Below, piece after piece: positions 44,803 to 53,243 of a stretch of 64,000 bases of DNA. Each line of letters starts with the position of its first letter. Position 1 is the stretch's first letter. This DNA is from Bradyrhizobium sp. B124 (GTDB lineage: Bacteria > Pseudomonadota > Alphaproteobacteria > Rhizobiales > Xanthobacteraceae): positions 2,542,001 to 2,606,000 of the forward strand of contig NZ_CP152413.1 in assembly GCF_038967635.1 (NCBI RefSeq), written 5' to 3'. The translations under genes were made by a program, and so were the position numbers. The notes below the pieces were generated by a model. It was given only the letters and a program-made list of their open reading frames with translations, had not been told where the DNA came from and ran no database searches.

Positions 44803-45794
44803 CAGAGTATCCTCAGGATGTAGTTGCACACGATCGACGGCTGGACGTTCGGATGCGAACCGCCGCTGCCCGACGCAGTACCGGAGCCAGAAATCGTGCC
44901 CGACACCGGAATGTTTGAAACAAAGTTGATGGGTGTCGCCAATGCGCCGGCAGCACCACCGGCGACGGCGGACGAAACGTTGTTGGCGAGTACAAATCCA
45001 CCGCCCGACTGGGTCGAATTGCCGGAGAATGTGCCCGTGACAGAGACCGAGAGGCCAGCTGGAATCTGTGAAGTCGTCAGCGTCTGACTTTCGATACCGC
45101 CGACGCCGCCCGGTAACACCGAGTTAAAGACGGCTCCACTAATACGCCCAGCGCTCGCATCCGCCGCTACTGAGGTGCGGCCCCGCTTGTCAGGCAAGTT
45201 GAACGTGGTCGAACCATCACCAACGCCATACGTCGTCCCTATCGCGGCGAACAACGTCGCATAAGTCGTGCGCGAAATCGCTTGACCGATCGGGAACACG
45301 AAAGAGCTGTTCGGCGCGGTCAGGAGCCAATAATCCATTCCAGCTCCAAGCGGCACGTTGTACGGATTGCCAAAAAAGCCTTGCAGGTACCACACTCCGT
45401 CGGAGTTATTGTAGGTCGCCGTGTAAGGCGTGCCCTGGATGATAACTCCGGCCAGCAGTTCCACACCGGGCGCGGTTCTTAGCGGACGGGTACCGAGCCC
45501 ATCCACGTTGATGACGGTTATTCCGCCGTTCGTTATGTGCGGTGTGAACGCGATCATCGCCCCGTTCATGCTCGTGAAGCTGTCGAATTGCTGATAGCTT
45601 GAAAGCAAATAAGATGTGCTCGATCCGCTTGTGACGATCGCGCCGGCGATATCGTCGCGATACTTTGCGGTGGCCGCCATCATTGCGCGGGCGGAGTCGT
45701 TGACGCTCGAAGGCGCCTGCCCCTCCTGCCAATTGATCGAGCTGTCGGCGGTCGCGTCCGAGGCCGCGACCCGCGACCACTTGTAGAGAGTCAT
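44802..45794 (-). CDS. phage tail fibre with collar domain
   Basis: 330 residues. The N-terminal part (ATADSSINWQEGQAPSSVND) is a virion-attachment segment seen in many alphaproteobacterial prophages. The middle contains a phage tail collar domain (FPIGQAISRTTYATLFAAIG, then TTFNLPDKRGRTSV), and the C-terminus is Gly/Ser-rich ending VCNYILRIL, the standard receptor-binding tip. Determines host recognition. Its 3' end has a remnant copy at 42244-42318. Confidence 0.88.
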   Translation of the reverse strand: MTLYKWSRVAASDATADSSINWQEGQAPSSVNDSARAMMAATAKYRDDIAGAIVTSGSSTSYLLSSYQQFDSFTSMNGAMIAFTPHITNGGITVINVDGLGTRPLRTAPGVELLAGVIIQGTPYTATYNNSDGVWYLQGFFGNPYNVPLGAGMDYWLLTAPNSSFVFPIGQAISRTTYATLFAAIGTTYGVGDGSTTFNLPDKRGRTSVAADASAGRISGAVFNSVLPGGVGGIESQTLTTSQIPAGLSVSVTGTFSGNSTQSGGGFVLANNVSSAVAGGAAGALATPINFVSNIPVSGTISGSGTASGSGGSHPNVQPSIVCNYILRIL

Positions 45795-45854
45795 GGCATT
45801 TTCCCTTGGTGAATTTGCGAGGCCGGACCTCGTCGATGAGTGACTGATCCGCCG

Positions 45855-46055
45855 CTATTCCGCGCGACCGAGTTGGAGATATTGCGTGCACGGACAAGCC
45901 GGAGCTCGCGCGATCAGCAGGTTGCGGATCACGCCGATCGGCACGCCCGGGCTTTCCCCGGCTACAGCCTGCGCACGCGCATCAATGATAGCTTCAATTT
46001 CCGCACGAAGTTCATTGATGCGGCTTTCGATTGGCAGTGTGCGAGCTTGCTTCAT
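45855..46055 (-). CDS. small phage protein
   Basis: 66 residues from the ATG at 46055 with AAAGGATACGTG in front. Mostly one long charged helix (ESRINELRAEIEAIIDAR). Start overlaps the end of the next upstream gene by 44 nt. No family. Confidence 0.55.
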   Translation of the reverse strand: MKQARTLPIESRINELRAEIEAIIDARAQAVAGESPGVPIGVIRNLLIARAPACPCTQYLQLGRAE

Positions 46056-46518
46056 CACGTATCCTTTCAGACTCTGCGCTGGGTATTCGCTGCAGCGCTT
46101 CAAGTTGCTTCAATGCTACGGCGGCCGCGTTTTGAGCGCGCCGCAGTGCCTTGTCGCGACGCGCCTCGTGGGCTGCGATGAAGATCTGCAGATCGTAGGG
46201 CAGCGACCAAAAGTGCCTCTTGCGATCGTCCGGCCAGGATCGCGGTGGTTCAATTCCAGCAATGTAGGCGATTGCGGAAGCAACCGGCCCCCCGAGCGTG
46301 GGGTCGGCAAGCCCCGCCGCCACATGCAGCTTCGATATCTCCTGCACGGCCGGCCACAGCCGCTCGATGCCGAGGGATGCACAATCGGCCACGAACCGCG
46401 CAACAACGGCCGGCGCGGCCGGACATGGCGCCACACGGTGCAACTCGCACCAGCGAACAAATATCGGTGCCGCGCGTAGGCGAGCCTGCGCGAGCGTCGC
46501 CAACACAGGATTGACCAT
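46012..46518 (-). CDS. hypothetical phage protein
   Basis: 168 residues, Ala/Arg-rich, with several Trp and Cys; helical character throughout (DKALRRAQNAAAVALKQLEA). Lies in the late operon between two small helical proteins. No motif recognised. Confidence 0.65.
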   Translation of the reverse strand: MVNPVLATLAQARLRAAPIFVRWCELHRVAPCPAAPAVVARFVADCASLGIERLWPAVQEISKLHVAAGLADPTLGGPVASAIAYIAGIEPPRSWPDDRKRHFWSLPYDLQIFIAAHEARRDKALRRAQNAAAVALKQLEALQRIPSAESERIRDEASSHTANRKPHQ

Positions 46519-46526
46519 CGCTCTTT

Positions 46527-46790
46527 TCAGCGCTTGGCCTTGCGCAGTGCGTGATGGAGATCGGTCATCCTCCGTCGCAGCTGCTGGAGGCGCACGTGGC
46601 GCCGAAGGCTATGCGCGCCTGAATCGATCTCTCCGCTGAGCTCAGCATCGAGCTTATCCAAAGCGGCCACTCGCTTGCCCAGTCCATAAAGAGCGAAATT
46701 GTCTGCGATCTCGCCAACGGTGGCGGGCTGGCCAGCGGCCTTTTCCAGGGTCGACTCGACGCGTTCAAGATAATCCCGAGTATCCGTCAT
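46527..46790 (-). CDS. small helical phage protein
   Basis: 87 residues, strongly helical and charged (DYLERVESTLEKAA, RRHVRLQQLRRRMTDLHHA). Start at 46790 is chosen because the open frame upstream is low-quality. Ends 8 nt before the next gene begins. Confidence 0.6.
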   Translation of the reverse strand: MTDTRDYLERVESTLEKAAGQPATVGEIADNFALYGLGKRVAALDKLDAELSGEIDSGAHSLRRHVRLQQLRRRMTDLHHALRKAKR

Positions 46791-47092
46791 TTCGAAAATC
46801 CAAATTGGAATGAGTTGGGTGGCACTCTCGGGTTCCGGCTCCGGCCCTGACGATACTCGGTTGCTTTCCCACGCTACCGGGCAGTTCAAGACAGGGAGAA
46901 TATCGGGAGACCGGTCGGCAACCATCGCATTGGCTTTCCGCTAACGAGTCCACGTTGAGCGCTCCCAACCAACGAGCGCGACGAAGCCCTATCGATGCCT
47001 TCCGATGGAGGTGAAGCCCGGCGTTCTCAGTGTTCGATGGCTGTCGAAAGAAGCGACACTGGACTTCGGACTCGTGGCTCAACCAGCCCGTC
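46791..47092. other. region without a convincing gene
   Basis: 302 nt between phage genes. Frames are open in places but their translations look random (Ser/Pro-rich, no start or ribosome site). Nothing else seen. Confidence 0.4.
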
Positions 47093-47499
47093 CTATTCCA
47101 ATTCAGAAACCCGCAAGAACAGCACGCCAAAATGTACGTTCTCAACAAATTCGCTTCGCCAGCGTGTATGTCCTTCATAAAGGTAGAGACCGATCAAGGA
47201 TTCGAAGTCCCGTGATACCACTCTCTCTCCATCGTAGAAAAAACAGCAACTTGGTTGCGAGCCGTAGATTGATACGCGTATCCTTCGAGCGCGCGCATCG
47301 AAGGAAAGCACAAGCGTTATGGCTTGCGTCTTAAATCTGATGTCGCACCCATACCGCCTATCGCATCTGTCTACGACGCCCGTCTCTTGGCGACCTCCGA
47401 CATCGACCGCATAAGCAACCGCGTAGTCACTCGCGTGCACCGCCGGAAGGTAAAGGAGGTAGAAGGCCGCCAGGAAGCTGGCCCATCCAAAAACCTCAT
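47093..47499 (-). pseudogene. secreted protein broken by a T-run frameshift
   Basis: From GTG at 47440 the minus strand encodes a plausible mature protein (DIRFKTQAITLVLSFDARAR, then SCCFFYDGERVVSRDFESLI). Upstream the frame spells GWASFLAAFYLLYLPAVHA, a signal peptide, but has no start. An ATG at 47499 is in the wrong frame by one. Adding a single T to the TTTTT run at 47489-47493 joins them into a 135-residue exported protein with an MRFF start. Either mutational slippage, phase variation or a sequencing error. Confidence 0.5.
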
Positions 47500-47633
47500 C
47501 GCCCGACCTGGAATCTTGCCTTGCATTCCGCTCTCACTGCGGGCCGAGATGACAAACCGGTCGGCACCTAGAACATATCATGAACATTTGTCAATCGAGG
47601 AAGCGCAACCATTCTCGACTGTGACGCACACGA

Positions 47634-48821
47634 TTACCGCATGGTGGCTTTCCGCGCGTGATAAAGCGCCACGGCGTCCTTGATATCACCGGTACTCGAA
47701 AGCCTTGCATTGAGCGCCCGAAGATCCGCGTTCGCGCGCTCGCCACGCGGTGTCGCGGCGCCGGGGCGCTGCACCGGCGGCAGTGGCCTGGTGGTCACGG
47801 CATCCTTCGCTCTCATCATCAGGCGGTATTTTCCCGCATCGTACATCATCCGCTGGAAGGTGGCGTTGCGCATGAGCGGCTCGGTGTTGAGCAGACGAGT
47901 CAATTGGGCGGCCTCGATCCCGCTTGCCTTCGCCGATGCGATGATTTCCTGCATCACGGCGCGCTGGGTTTCGACGGGCTCTCCCTTCAGCATGGCGTCG
48001 AAGCGCGCGTCCTCTGATTTCGCGTGAGCGCGAAAGGCGTGGTGCGCGGCTTCAGTCTGCCGTTGGCTCTCTTGCTGATGTTGCGCAAGAAGCTGATCCG
48101 TTGCCGTGATCGCGCTCTGAACACGTGCGAATTTGGCTGGATCCTGCCGCGACATCTGTTCGAGGACACCAGGCAGGTTCTCGAGAGGAACGCCTACGAG
48201 CTCAGGAAATTGATTGATGAAGCTCGCTTGTGCGATCTGCGTCGCGCCAGCGAGGGCATCAAGATAGCCCTGCCGGATCTTGTGCGTCTCCGCAATCTCC
48301 TCATCGATCGCCTGACGCACCTGTGGGTGCTCCAGTGCTTTCGCCAGGGCGGGATCAATATCTGCGCCGAAGTCGGCGTTTTGCACATCCACATCGCCCG
48401 CGCCTCGCTCGACGCCATCGGCATCTGCTTGCGGCAAATCGAAACCGTAGAAGTCGGCCGCCTCGGGATCCCTTGCAAGCGCCTCCGCACGCAGTGCGTC
48501 GACCCGCTCTGCCAATCGTTCGGCGTCTTCATCGTCGGCTGTCAGTTTCTCGGCCGCGACCGCCGCCGCGTAGTCACGGCTCGCACGCTTTAGCGTCACG
48601 GCTTCATTTGCCGCCGCGGGCTTCCCCTCCGCGTCACGATACTGCCTGACAACCACATCTTCGGGCTGTTCGGAGATCTTCTCTGCAGCCTCGCGAAGGG
48701 ACGCATTGTCGCTCCCGATCGCCTCCTCTTCATCCGAGGTACGGTCCGGCATCGCCTTGTAGCCGGCCATTGCAAGATCGTGAGCAGCCCCGGTCAGATC
48801 GTCGCGTGATTCATCGGCCAT
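47634..48821 (-). CDS. large hypothetical virion-associated protein
   Basis: 395 residues, acidic and alanine-rich N-terminal half with strong helix (coiled-coil-like) tendency, basic C-terminus. No membrane segment or enzyme motif. Located among tail genes; the size and helical character would fit an internal virion protein of a podovirus, but this is inference. Overlaps the next gene by 11 nt. Confidence 0.65.
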   Translation of the reverse strand: MADESRDDLTGAAHDLAMAGYKAMPDRTSDEEEAIGSDNASLREAAEKISEQPEDVVVRQYRDAEGKPAAANEAVTLKRASRDYAAAVAAEKLTADDEDAERLAERVDALRAEALARDPEAADFYGFDLPQADADGVERGAGDVDVQNADFGADIDPALAKALEHPQVRQAIDEEIAETHKIRQGYLDALAGATQIAQASFINQFPELVGVPLENLPGVLEQMSRQDPAKFARVQSAITATDQLLAQHQQESQRQTEAAHHAFRAHAKSEDARFDAMLKGEPVETQRAVMQEIIASAKASGIEAAQLTRLLNTEPLMRNATFQRMMYDAGKYRLMMRAKDAVTTRPLPPVQRPGAATPRGERANADLRALNARLSSTGDIKDAVALYHARKATMR

Positions 48822-49383
48822 TATTCAATCCCCTTCTCCGCGGGCCCACGACGGGACCTCCACGAGGCGTAATTCCCAATGTCCACCCGCCTTGATCATC
48901 AGGATTCCCTGGAGCCAGTTGACCATTCTGCTCAGCCGAACGCTGCCCTGTGTTAAATCCCGTAATGCCATTGGCTAGTGCCGCGAACGGATTGCCGAGC
49001 GGGGTATGTGCCCAGCTCTGGAAGCCGGCATTCAATCGATCGCCGAAGGTCGGCACGGCAGCCGGCGCGGGAGGCTCTGCGCGGCCGAACTGCGGCATCC
49101 AGTAGTCTCCAATACGCATGTTGAGCGTCTGCCCATCGTCGCGTGGCCAGCTCGAAGGCATTCGAGGCGCGTCAGGTCCGCTCGCCCCGTCCGGCGGAGC
49201 CGGGCTGGGGTTGCCCGCCGGCAGGCTCGCGTTCGCCACACCGGCCACGGGCGGAAATGGCGATCCCTGCGTGGGTTGATCGAAAGTCAGCTGCGGCTGC
49301 AGGGAGACCAACCGACCGTACAACCCTCCACCCGCCTCAAATTGCTTCGGATCAAAGCCGAGATAGTCGTCAAAGAATCCCAT
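48811..49383 (-). CDS. hypothetical phage structural protein
   Basis: 190 residues, Pro/Gly/Asn-rich with low complexity, probably unstructured linkers around short Trp-containing motifs (MRIGDYWMPQFG, FQSWAHTPLGNPF). ATG overlaps the stop of the upstream S74-type gene by 1 nt. No family. Confidence 0.6.
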   Translation of the reverse strand: MGFFDDYLGFDPKQFEAGGGLYGRLVSLQPQLTFDQPTQGSPFPPVAGVANASLPAGNPSPAPPDGASGPDAPRMPSSWPRDDGQTLNMRIGDYWMPQFGRAEPPAPAAVPTFGDRLNAGFQSWAHTPLGNPFAALANGITGFNTGQRSAEQNGQLAPGNPDDQGGWTLGITPRGGPVVGPRRRGLNNGR

Positions 49384-50453
49384 CAGCGGACCTCACCGAG
49401 CTTGCGAGACGTCTCAGTCGCCGCGCGATAGTCGACAGCCTTAAAGCCGTTGATGTCGAGGACGGCATGCGGTGCGGTCCGTTCCACGTCCTGCGCCATC
49501 AGGCCGATGTGGTAAGCGGGCGCTCCCTTGTAGCGATAGCCATAGACCGGCGTGCCATCGAACAGCATGCCGACAGCCGCGATATCCTCCTTCAGCCGCA
49601 TGTCAGACGGCGTGAACTTGAACAGGCTTCCGATGCCGTTGGCGATCGCCCCGAACTGCTGCGCCCCGGACATCTGCTGGGTGGTGTTCGTCGTCCCATT
49701 GCTCTGCTGGCCGAGTTGCGCGATCGGCACGCCGATCTGCGCAAGCAAGCTCAGCGCTTGCACCGGAATTCCGCGCCGTTGCGCCTCCGCGGCCAGCGTA
49801 GCGTTGGCGCCGTAGTTCTGCGCGTCTAGCGCGGATTGCGCCGCCGTGACGCCCTGCCCCTGATTGGCGAGATAGCTCTGCTGCATGCCGCTCAACGTAT
49901 TCGCGGTGGTGTTGCCGGCGCCGTAGAGCGCATTTGCGGCATTGAGCTGGTTGGTCACATCCTGGTTGTACTGTGCGGCGATCACCGGAGCTGCGGCCGC
50001 AGCGACCCCGCGGCCATAAGCCATCTGGTTGGCTCCGCTGAGGTCGCGGCCGGCCGCAGCAAACTGCGAATTGATGCTGTTGCCAACATCGCTCTGGATC
50101 TGCGCCAGCTGGGCCGCAAGTGCCGGATTATTTCCGACCATACTGCCGTTGGCATAGGGCGTCAGTTGCCGTTGTAGCGTGGCAAGATTGTCCTGCAAGT
50201 TTCCGGCCTGCGCATTGGCGCCACCGCCGTTCAAAAGCGATTGCGCATACCCCCCGATCTGCCCCGCGTATGGATTGCCTGCCGCGGCGTTGCTCTGCAG
50301 CGTGTTGAGCGCGCCGGTCTCCGCTGTCGTCAGCCCTGTGTTGTTCAGGCCCGTGCCTAGCTGGCCGAGGATACTCTGCAACATCGGCTGTGCAGCCACC
50401 CAGGGCGTCGTCTGCGATTGCTGGGTCTGGGTCGATGACGATTGTCCGCCCAT
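49383..50453 (-). CDS. tail protein with C-terminal S74 intramolecular chaperone domain
   Basis: 356 residues. The first about 270 are Gln/Asn/Ala/Gly-rich beta-structured fibre. The end holds a peptidase S74 (ICA) domain: SDMRLKEDI with the Ser-Lys dyad S283/K288, then GTPVYGYRYKG, HIGLMAQDVE and a final KAVDYRAAT. Such domains trimerise the fibre and then cut themselves off. ATG with AAAGGACC ahead of it. Confidence 0.85.
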   Translation of the reverse strand: MGGQSSSTQTQQSQTTPWVAAQPMLQSILGQLGTGLNNTGLTTAETGALNTLQSNAAAGNPYAGQIGGYAQSLLNGGGANAQAGNLQDNLATLQRQLTPYANGSMVGNNPALAAQLAQIQSDVGNSINSQFAAAGRDLSGANQMAYGRGVAAAAAPVIAAQYNQDVTNQLNAANALYGAGNTTANTLSGMQQSYLANQGQGVTAAQSALDAQNYGANATLAAEAQRRGIPVQALSLLAQIGVPIAQLGQQSNGTTNTTQQMSGAQQFGAIANGIGSLFKFTPSDMRLKEDIAAVGMLFDGTPVYGYRYKGAPAYHIGLMAQDVERTAPHAVLDINGFKAVDYRAATETSRKLGEVR

Positions 50454-50560
50454 CGGATCTGGTCCTTTCTATGAAATGATCGGCCGTGGTCAGGCGCACG
50501 CGAGCGCGTGCGTACGCGATACGGGCGACATTGACGCACTGCTGGTGACTGTTTCTTGAG

Positions 50561-51502
50561 CTATCGGTCCGTTCCGAAGATCGGGATCGGCCAATACTGC
50601 ATCGGCAAACCGCTCGCCAAGCCAGGAAGCGACCGCCCTGCTGGCTCCTCCGCGTTTGCGGCATCGTCTGCGGGAGATATCGGCGGCACCATGCCACCAA
50701 TCCGCCTTCCGATCGGTGATGGCACAGGCGCGGCACGCGGTGGCCGAGGAAATATCGGATCCGCCGATGTGGGGAAGGGTTTCGGTGCAGCCGTCGGCTG
50801 TCTCGCCGGCTTTCCTTGCATTTTCCTATCAGCCCAAGCCCGAAGGTCGCCCGCTGTCATGCCTTGCAGGAACGGATTTGAGTTCATCGCATCAGAACTC
50901 AGGAGTTGAGATACCGGCGTGGACGGATCAGCCTGCAATACGGAAATCGCACCATCCGGACCGGCAAAGTGGGCCAGATATGTCGTGCCCGAAGTGACTG
51001 GTAGCCCAACCTTTGCCAGGCGGCGCCCATTGTCGGCCGCATAGGCCTCGATCATTTCCCTGGACAGATCCGGGTTCGATTTGAGCGCAACGAGCTCATC
51101 GTCGGACTTGCCGATAGCGAGATCCGGCCGGTGCTTGCGCAACATCGATACCCACGTACCGTTTATGAACTGGCCGACGCCGCTAGCCGATGACCGACGA
51201 TTGACGGCATTGGGATTGCCGCTGCTTTCGGCCGTCACAATTCGGCCAACGAGCGGATTTCGGTCTACAGCTGTGCCGGGTGCATAGCTCGCCTGTCCCT
51301 GCAGGGCGTCAAGTAGTCGCCCGATCAACCCACTTTGTGAACCGGCGTAGGTCGACGGCGCATATTCAGGTCGATCGAAATCCGAGGTGGACCCAACGCG
51401 TTGGTCACGCCCTATCATCGTATTCAGCGCATCGAGCAGACCGCCGCTGCCCTGAGCGCCATAAGCTTCAGGGTCGAACCCATACGTGTCACGGACATTC
51501 AT
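50561..51502 (-). CDS. virion-associated lytic transglycosylase-like protein
   Basis: 313 residues from ATG 51502 (AGGAGA about 10 nt before). Residues about 80-170 are a Slt-type lysozyme-like domain: IVTAESSGNPNAVN with catalytic E92, then ASGVGQFINGTW and SREMIEAYAADN. The C-terminal 100 residues are Pro-rich. It probably digests peptidoglycan while phage DNA enters the cell, a typical job of internal/ejection proteins. Confidence 0.85.
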   Translation of the reverse strand: MNVRDTYGFDPEAYGAQGSGGLLDALNTMIGRDQRVGSTSDFDRPEYAPSTYAGSQSGLIGRLLDALQGQASYAPGTAVDRNPLVGRIVTAESSGNPNAVNRRSSASGVGQFINGTWVSMLRKHRPDLAIGKSDDELVALKSNPDLSREMIEAYAADNGRRLAKVGLPVTSGTTYLAHFAGPDGAISVLQADPSTPVSQLLSSDAMNSNPFLQGMTAGDLRAWADRKMQGKPARQPTAAPKPFPTSADPIFPRPPRAAPVPSPIGRRIGGMVPPISPADDAANAEEPAGRSLPGLASGLPMQYWPIPIFGTDR

Positions 51503-51602
51503 AAGTTGTATTCTCCTGTACGGCGCGACGATGCCGCTCGGCGATATTGAAAATTTCACCAGCCAATCTATAGATATCGATAGACTTGAAAGGATCTGCC
51601 GG

Positions 51603-52079
51603 ATGAAGCGGATGTTGATCGCGGCGTGCTTGGCTCTGGTTGCTACCCCGGCCATATCGGTCGATTATCGATGGACAACTGGCTACAACCAGGGAACGCT
51701 CGAGGCGATCATCCGGAACCGCAACGACTCAAACGTCAACATCTACTGCCCGAGCGGCCAGGAAGATAAGACGCCGGGAATGTATGTTCAGGTGAACGGC
51801 ATCAAGCCGGTTTACAACGAGCAGGTCACGGTCCAGATCATCGTCGATGGCAACAACTACTCCTTCTACCTTCGGGAGATCGAATTCAAGCCCGTCTCAC
51901 GACAGGATTGGTGGGACTTCAAAGCGCTCATCAAAGCTCTCGCTTTGAGCAAACAGAAGTCGTTTGTCGTCGAGCTTCCGAAGTACAACAAGTCGGAAAC
52001 CTTTTCGCTGCTCGATGCACGAAAAGCGCTTGGGCTTGGCAAGAACGGCGTTCTGTGGGGCTGCGACAAGGAGAGCTAG
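51603..52079 (+). CDS. secreted hypothetical protein, phage cargo
   Basis: 158 residues. Signal peptide (MKRMLIAACLALVATPAISV) and a mature soluble domain with two cysteines (IYCPSG, VLWGCD). AAAGGATCTGCC is placed before the ATG at 51603. On the plus strand, against all neighbours, with only one base to the following minus-strand gene. Classical moron placement. Could be a superinfection-exclusion or fitness factor; no family recognised. Confidence 0.7.
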   Translation: MKRMLIAACLALVATPAISVDYRWTTGYNQGTLEAIIRNRNDSNVNIYCPSGQEDKTPGMYVQVNGIKPVYNEQVTVQIIVDGNNYSFYLREIEFKPVSRQDWWDFKALIKALALSKQKSFVVELPKYNKSETFSLLDARKALGLGKNGVLWGCDKES

Positions 52080-52080
52080 G

Positions 52081-52536
52081 CTAGGCGGCCGGTCGCCGCG
52101 AGCAGGCTAGATCTTTATCCAGTATGACGTGCTTTTCCCGATACCTATCGAGCACACGCAGCCAGCCCTTGCGACCGTAGATCCGCACGCGCACGCAGCC
52201 CTCATCTCTCGCATAGGCCTCGATCCCGTCGAGCAGCGGCAGCCAGCGCTTCATCCCGTGGCCGCCACACGCAGTGATGACGCAGACCTTGCCGATCTCG
52301 GAGTTGATCAGGACTGTGGTAGCTGCCGCCTCAATCGCCTGGCCGTTCCAGGCGAGCCACAGAAGGCTGCGCCCAGAGAGAACGTCCGCCTCGATGTCAG
52401 CGAAGGCGTTGAGCGCCGTCCGGCGACAAGCAACTCTCAGCAGTGGTATTGCATAGGGCCAAATCTTGCAGACTTGCGCCGGATCGACGCAGACGAGCGC
52501 AGATGACTGACATCCATTCGTGGACCACGCTCTCAC
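52081..52536 (-). CDS. phage GNAT-like protein
   Basis: 151 residues. A compact core SGRSLLWLAWNGQAIEAAATT, then VLINSEIGKVCVITACGGHG and GRKGWLRVLDRYREKHVILD looks like a minimal N-acetyltransferase fold and is seen in other alphaproteobacterial prophages. The start is a GTG at 52536 that overlaps the preceding gene by 4 nt (GTGA), supporting coupling. Function unknown. Confidence 0.65.
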   Translation of the reverse strand: MRAWSTNGCQSSALVCVDPAQVCKIWPYAIPLLRVACRRTALNAFADIEADVLSGRSLLWLAWNGQAIEAAATTVLINSEIGKVCVITACGGHGMKRWLPLLDGIEAYARDEGCVRVRIYGRKGWLRVLDRYREKHVILDKDLACSRRPAA

Positions 52537-53207
52537 CTTCCGCGGTCCGGCCGCCCGAGTGGCGGAGGCTCCTCAGCTGAGCCACCTCCCGCGCGCTTTG
52601 GACAAAATTCGTTGTAGCGATCGAGAACATTTTTCCGAATGAATCCCGGTGGCGCGCGATCAACGAAGTCTCGTTCGCGACCGATGTCTGGCGTGCCCGC
52701 CACTATTTGCACAGACATGATTTCTTCAAGCACATCTGACAGCTCCTCGCCCCGCCCCAGCGTTAGGAGTATTCGAGCCTTTTCGCCAAGCGCTTCTCTT
52801 CGAAAAAAGAGGGTTCGATTCGCTCGCCCCAAGGCGACATCGATCCAAGTCAGGGCTTGTTCGGCTTGATTGAGAGAGTAGAAGTAGATATTCGCCTTGC
52901 CGATTGCAGAACGAACATCAGTCGGGTAACGCTGCAAAAGCTCGTCAAGGATCAGCAACGCATCCAGATGTTGTCCAGCTTCGCGCAGCAGCAGCACCAA
53001 CTCACCACCTAAGAAACGATAATTATCGCCTTGCGCCGTCGTCAAACTATCCGCGACGGCGTGAATGACCTGGCTGAGCGGTCTCGTACGCCGCAGGCGC
53101 TTGATCCACTCATCCACGTCATGAAATGAATTCGGCGGTCCAGTCACCACAAGCACAACACCATCGCTAGGCCGCCTGATCGAAACAAACGAGCAACCCG
53201 TTGTCAA
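52533..53207 (-). CDS. TPR-like protein, neighbour of a cysteine-rich protein
   Basis: 224 residues. Residues about 70-175 form helical pairs with TPR-like spacing (DALLILDELLQRYPTDVRSA, AEQALTWIDVALGRANRTLF, ARILLTLGRGEELSDVLEEI). No signal peptide. It follows the Pro/Cys-rich gene after 36 nt and overlaps the GNAT-like gene by 4 nt. Possible chaperone or immunity partner of the upstream protein; inference. Confidence 0.6.
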   Translation of the reverse strand: MTTGCSFVSIRRPSDGVVLVVTGPPNSFHDVDEWIKRLRRTRPLSQVIHAVADSLTTAQGDNYRFLGGELVLLLREAGQHLDALLILDELLQRYPTDVRSAIGKANIYFYSLNQAEQALTWIDVALGRANRTLFFRREALGEKARILLTLGRGEELSDVLEEIMSVQIVAGTPDIGRERDFVDRAPPGFIRKNVLDRYNEFCPKRAGGGSAEEPPPLGRPDRGR

Positions 53208-53243
53208 CTCGATGACACGGCCTCGAACAAACGCTGACTGGAG

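Noticed and set aside
46765..47178. Minus-strand frame of 137 codons
   Set aside because: Overlaps better candidates on the same strand, is Ser/Arg/Cys-rich, and lacks a ribosome site.
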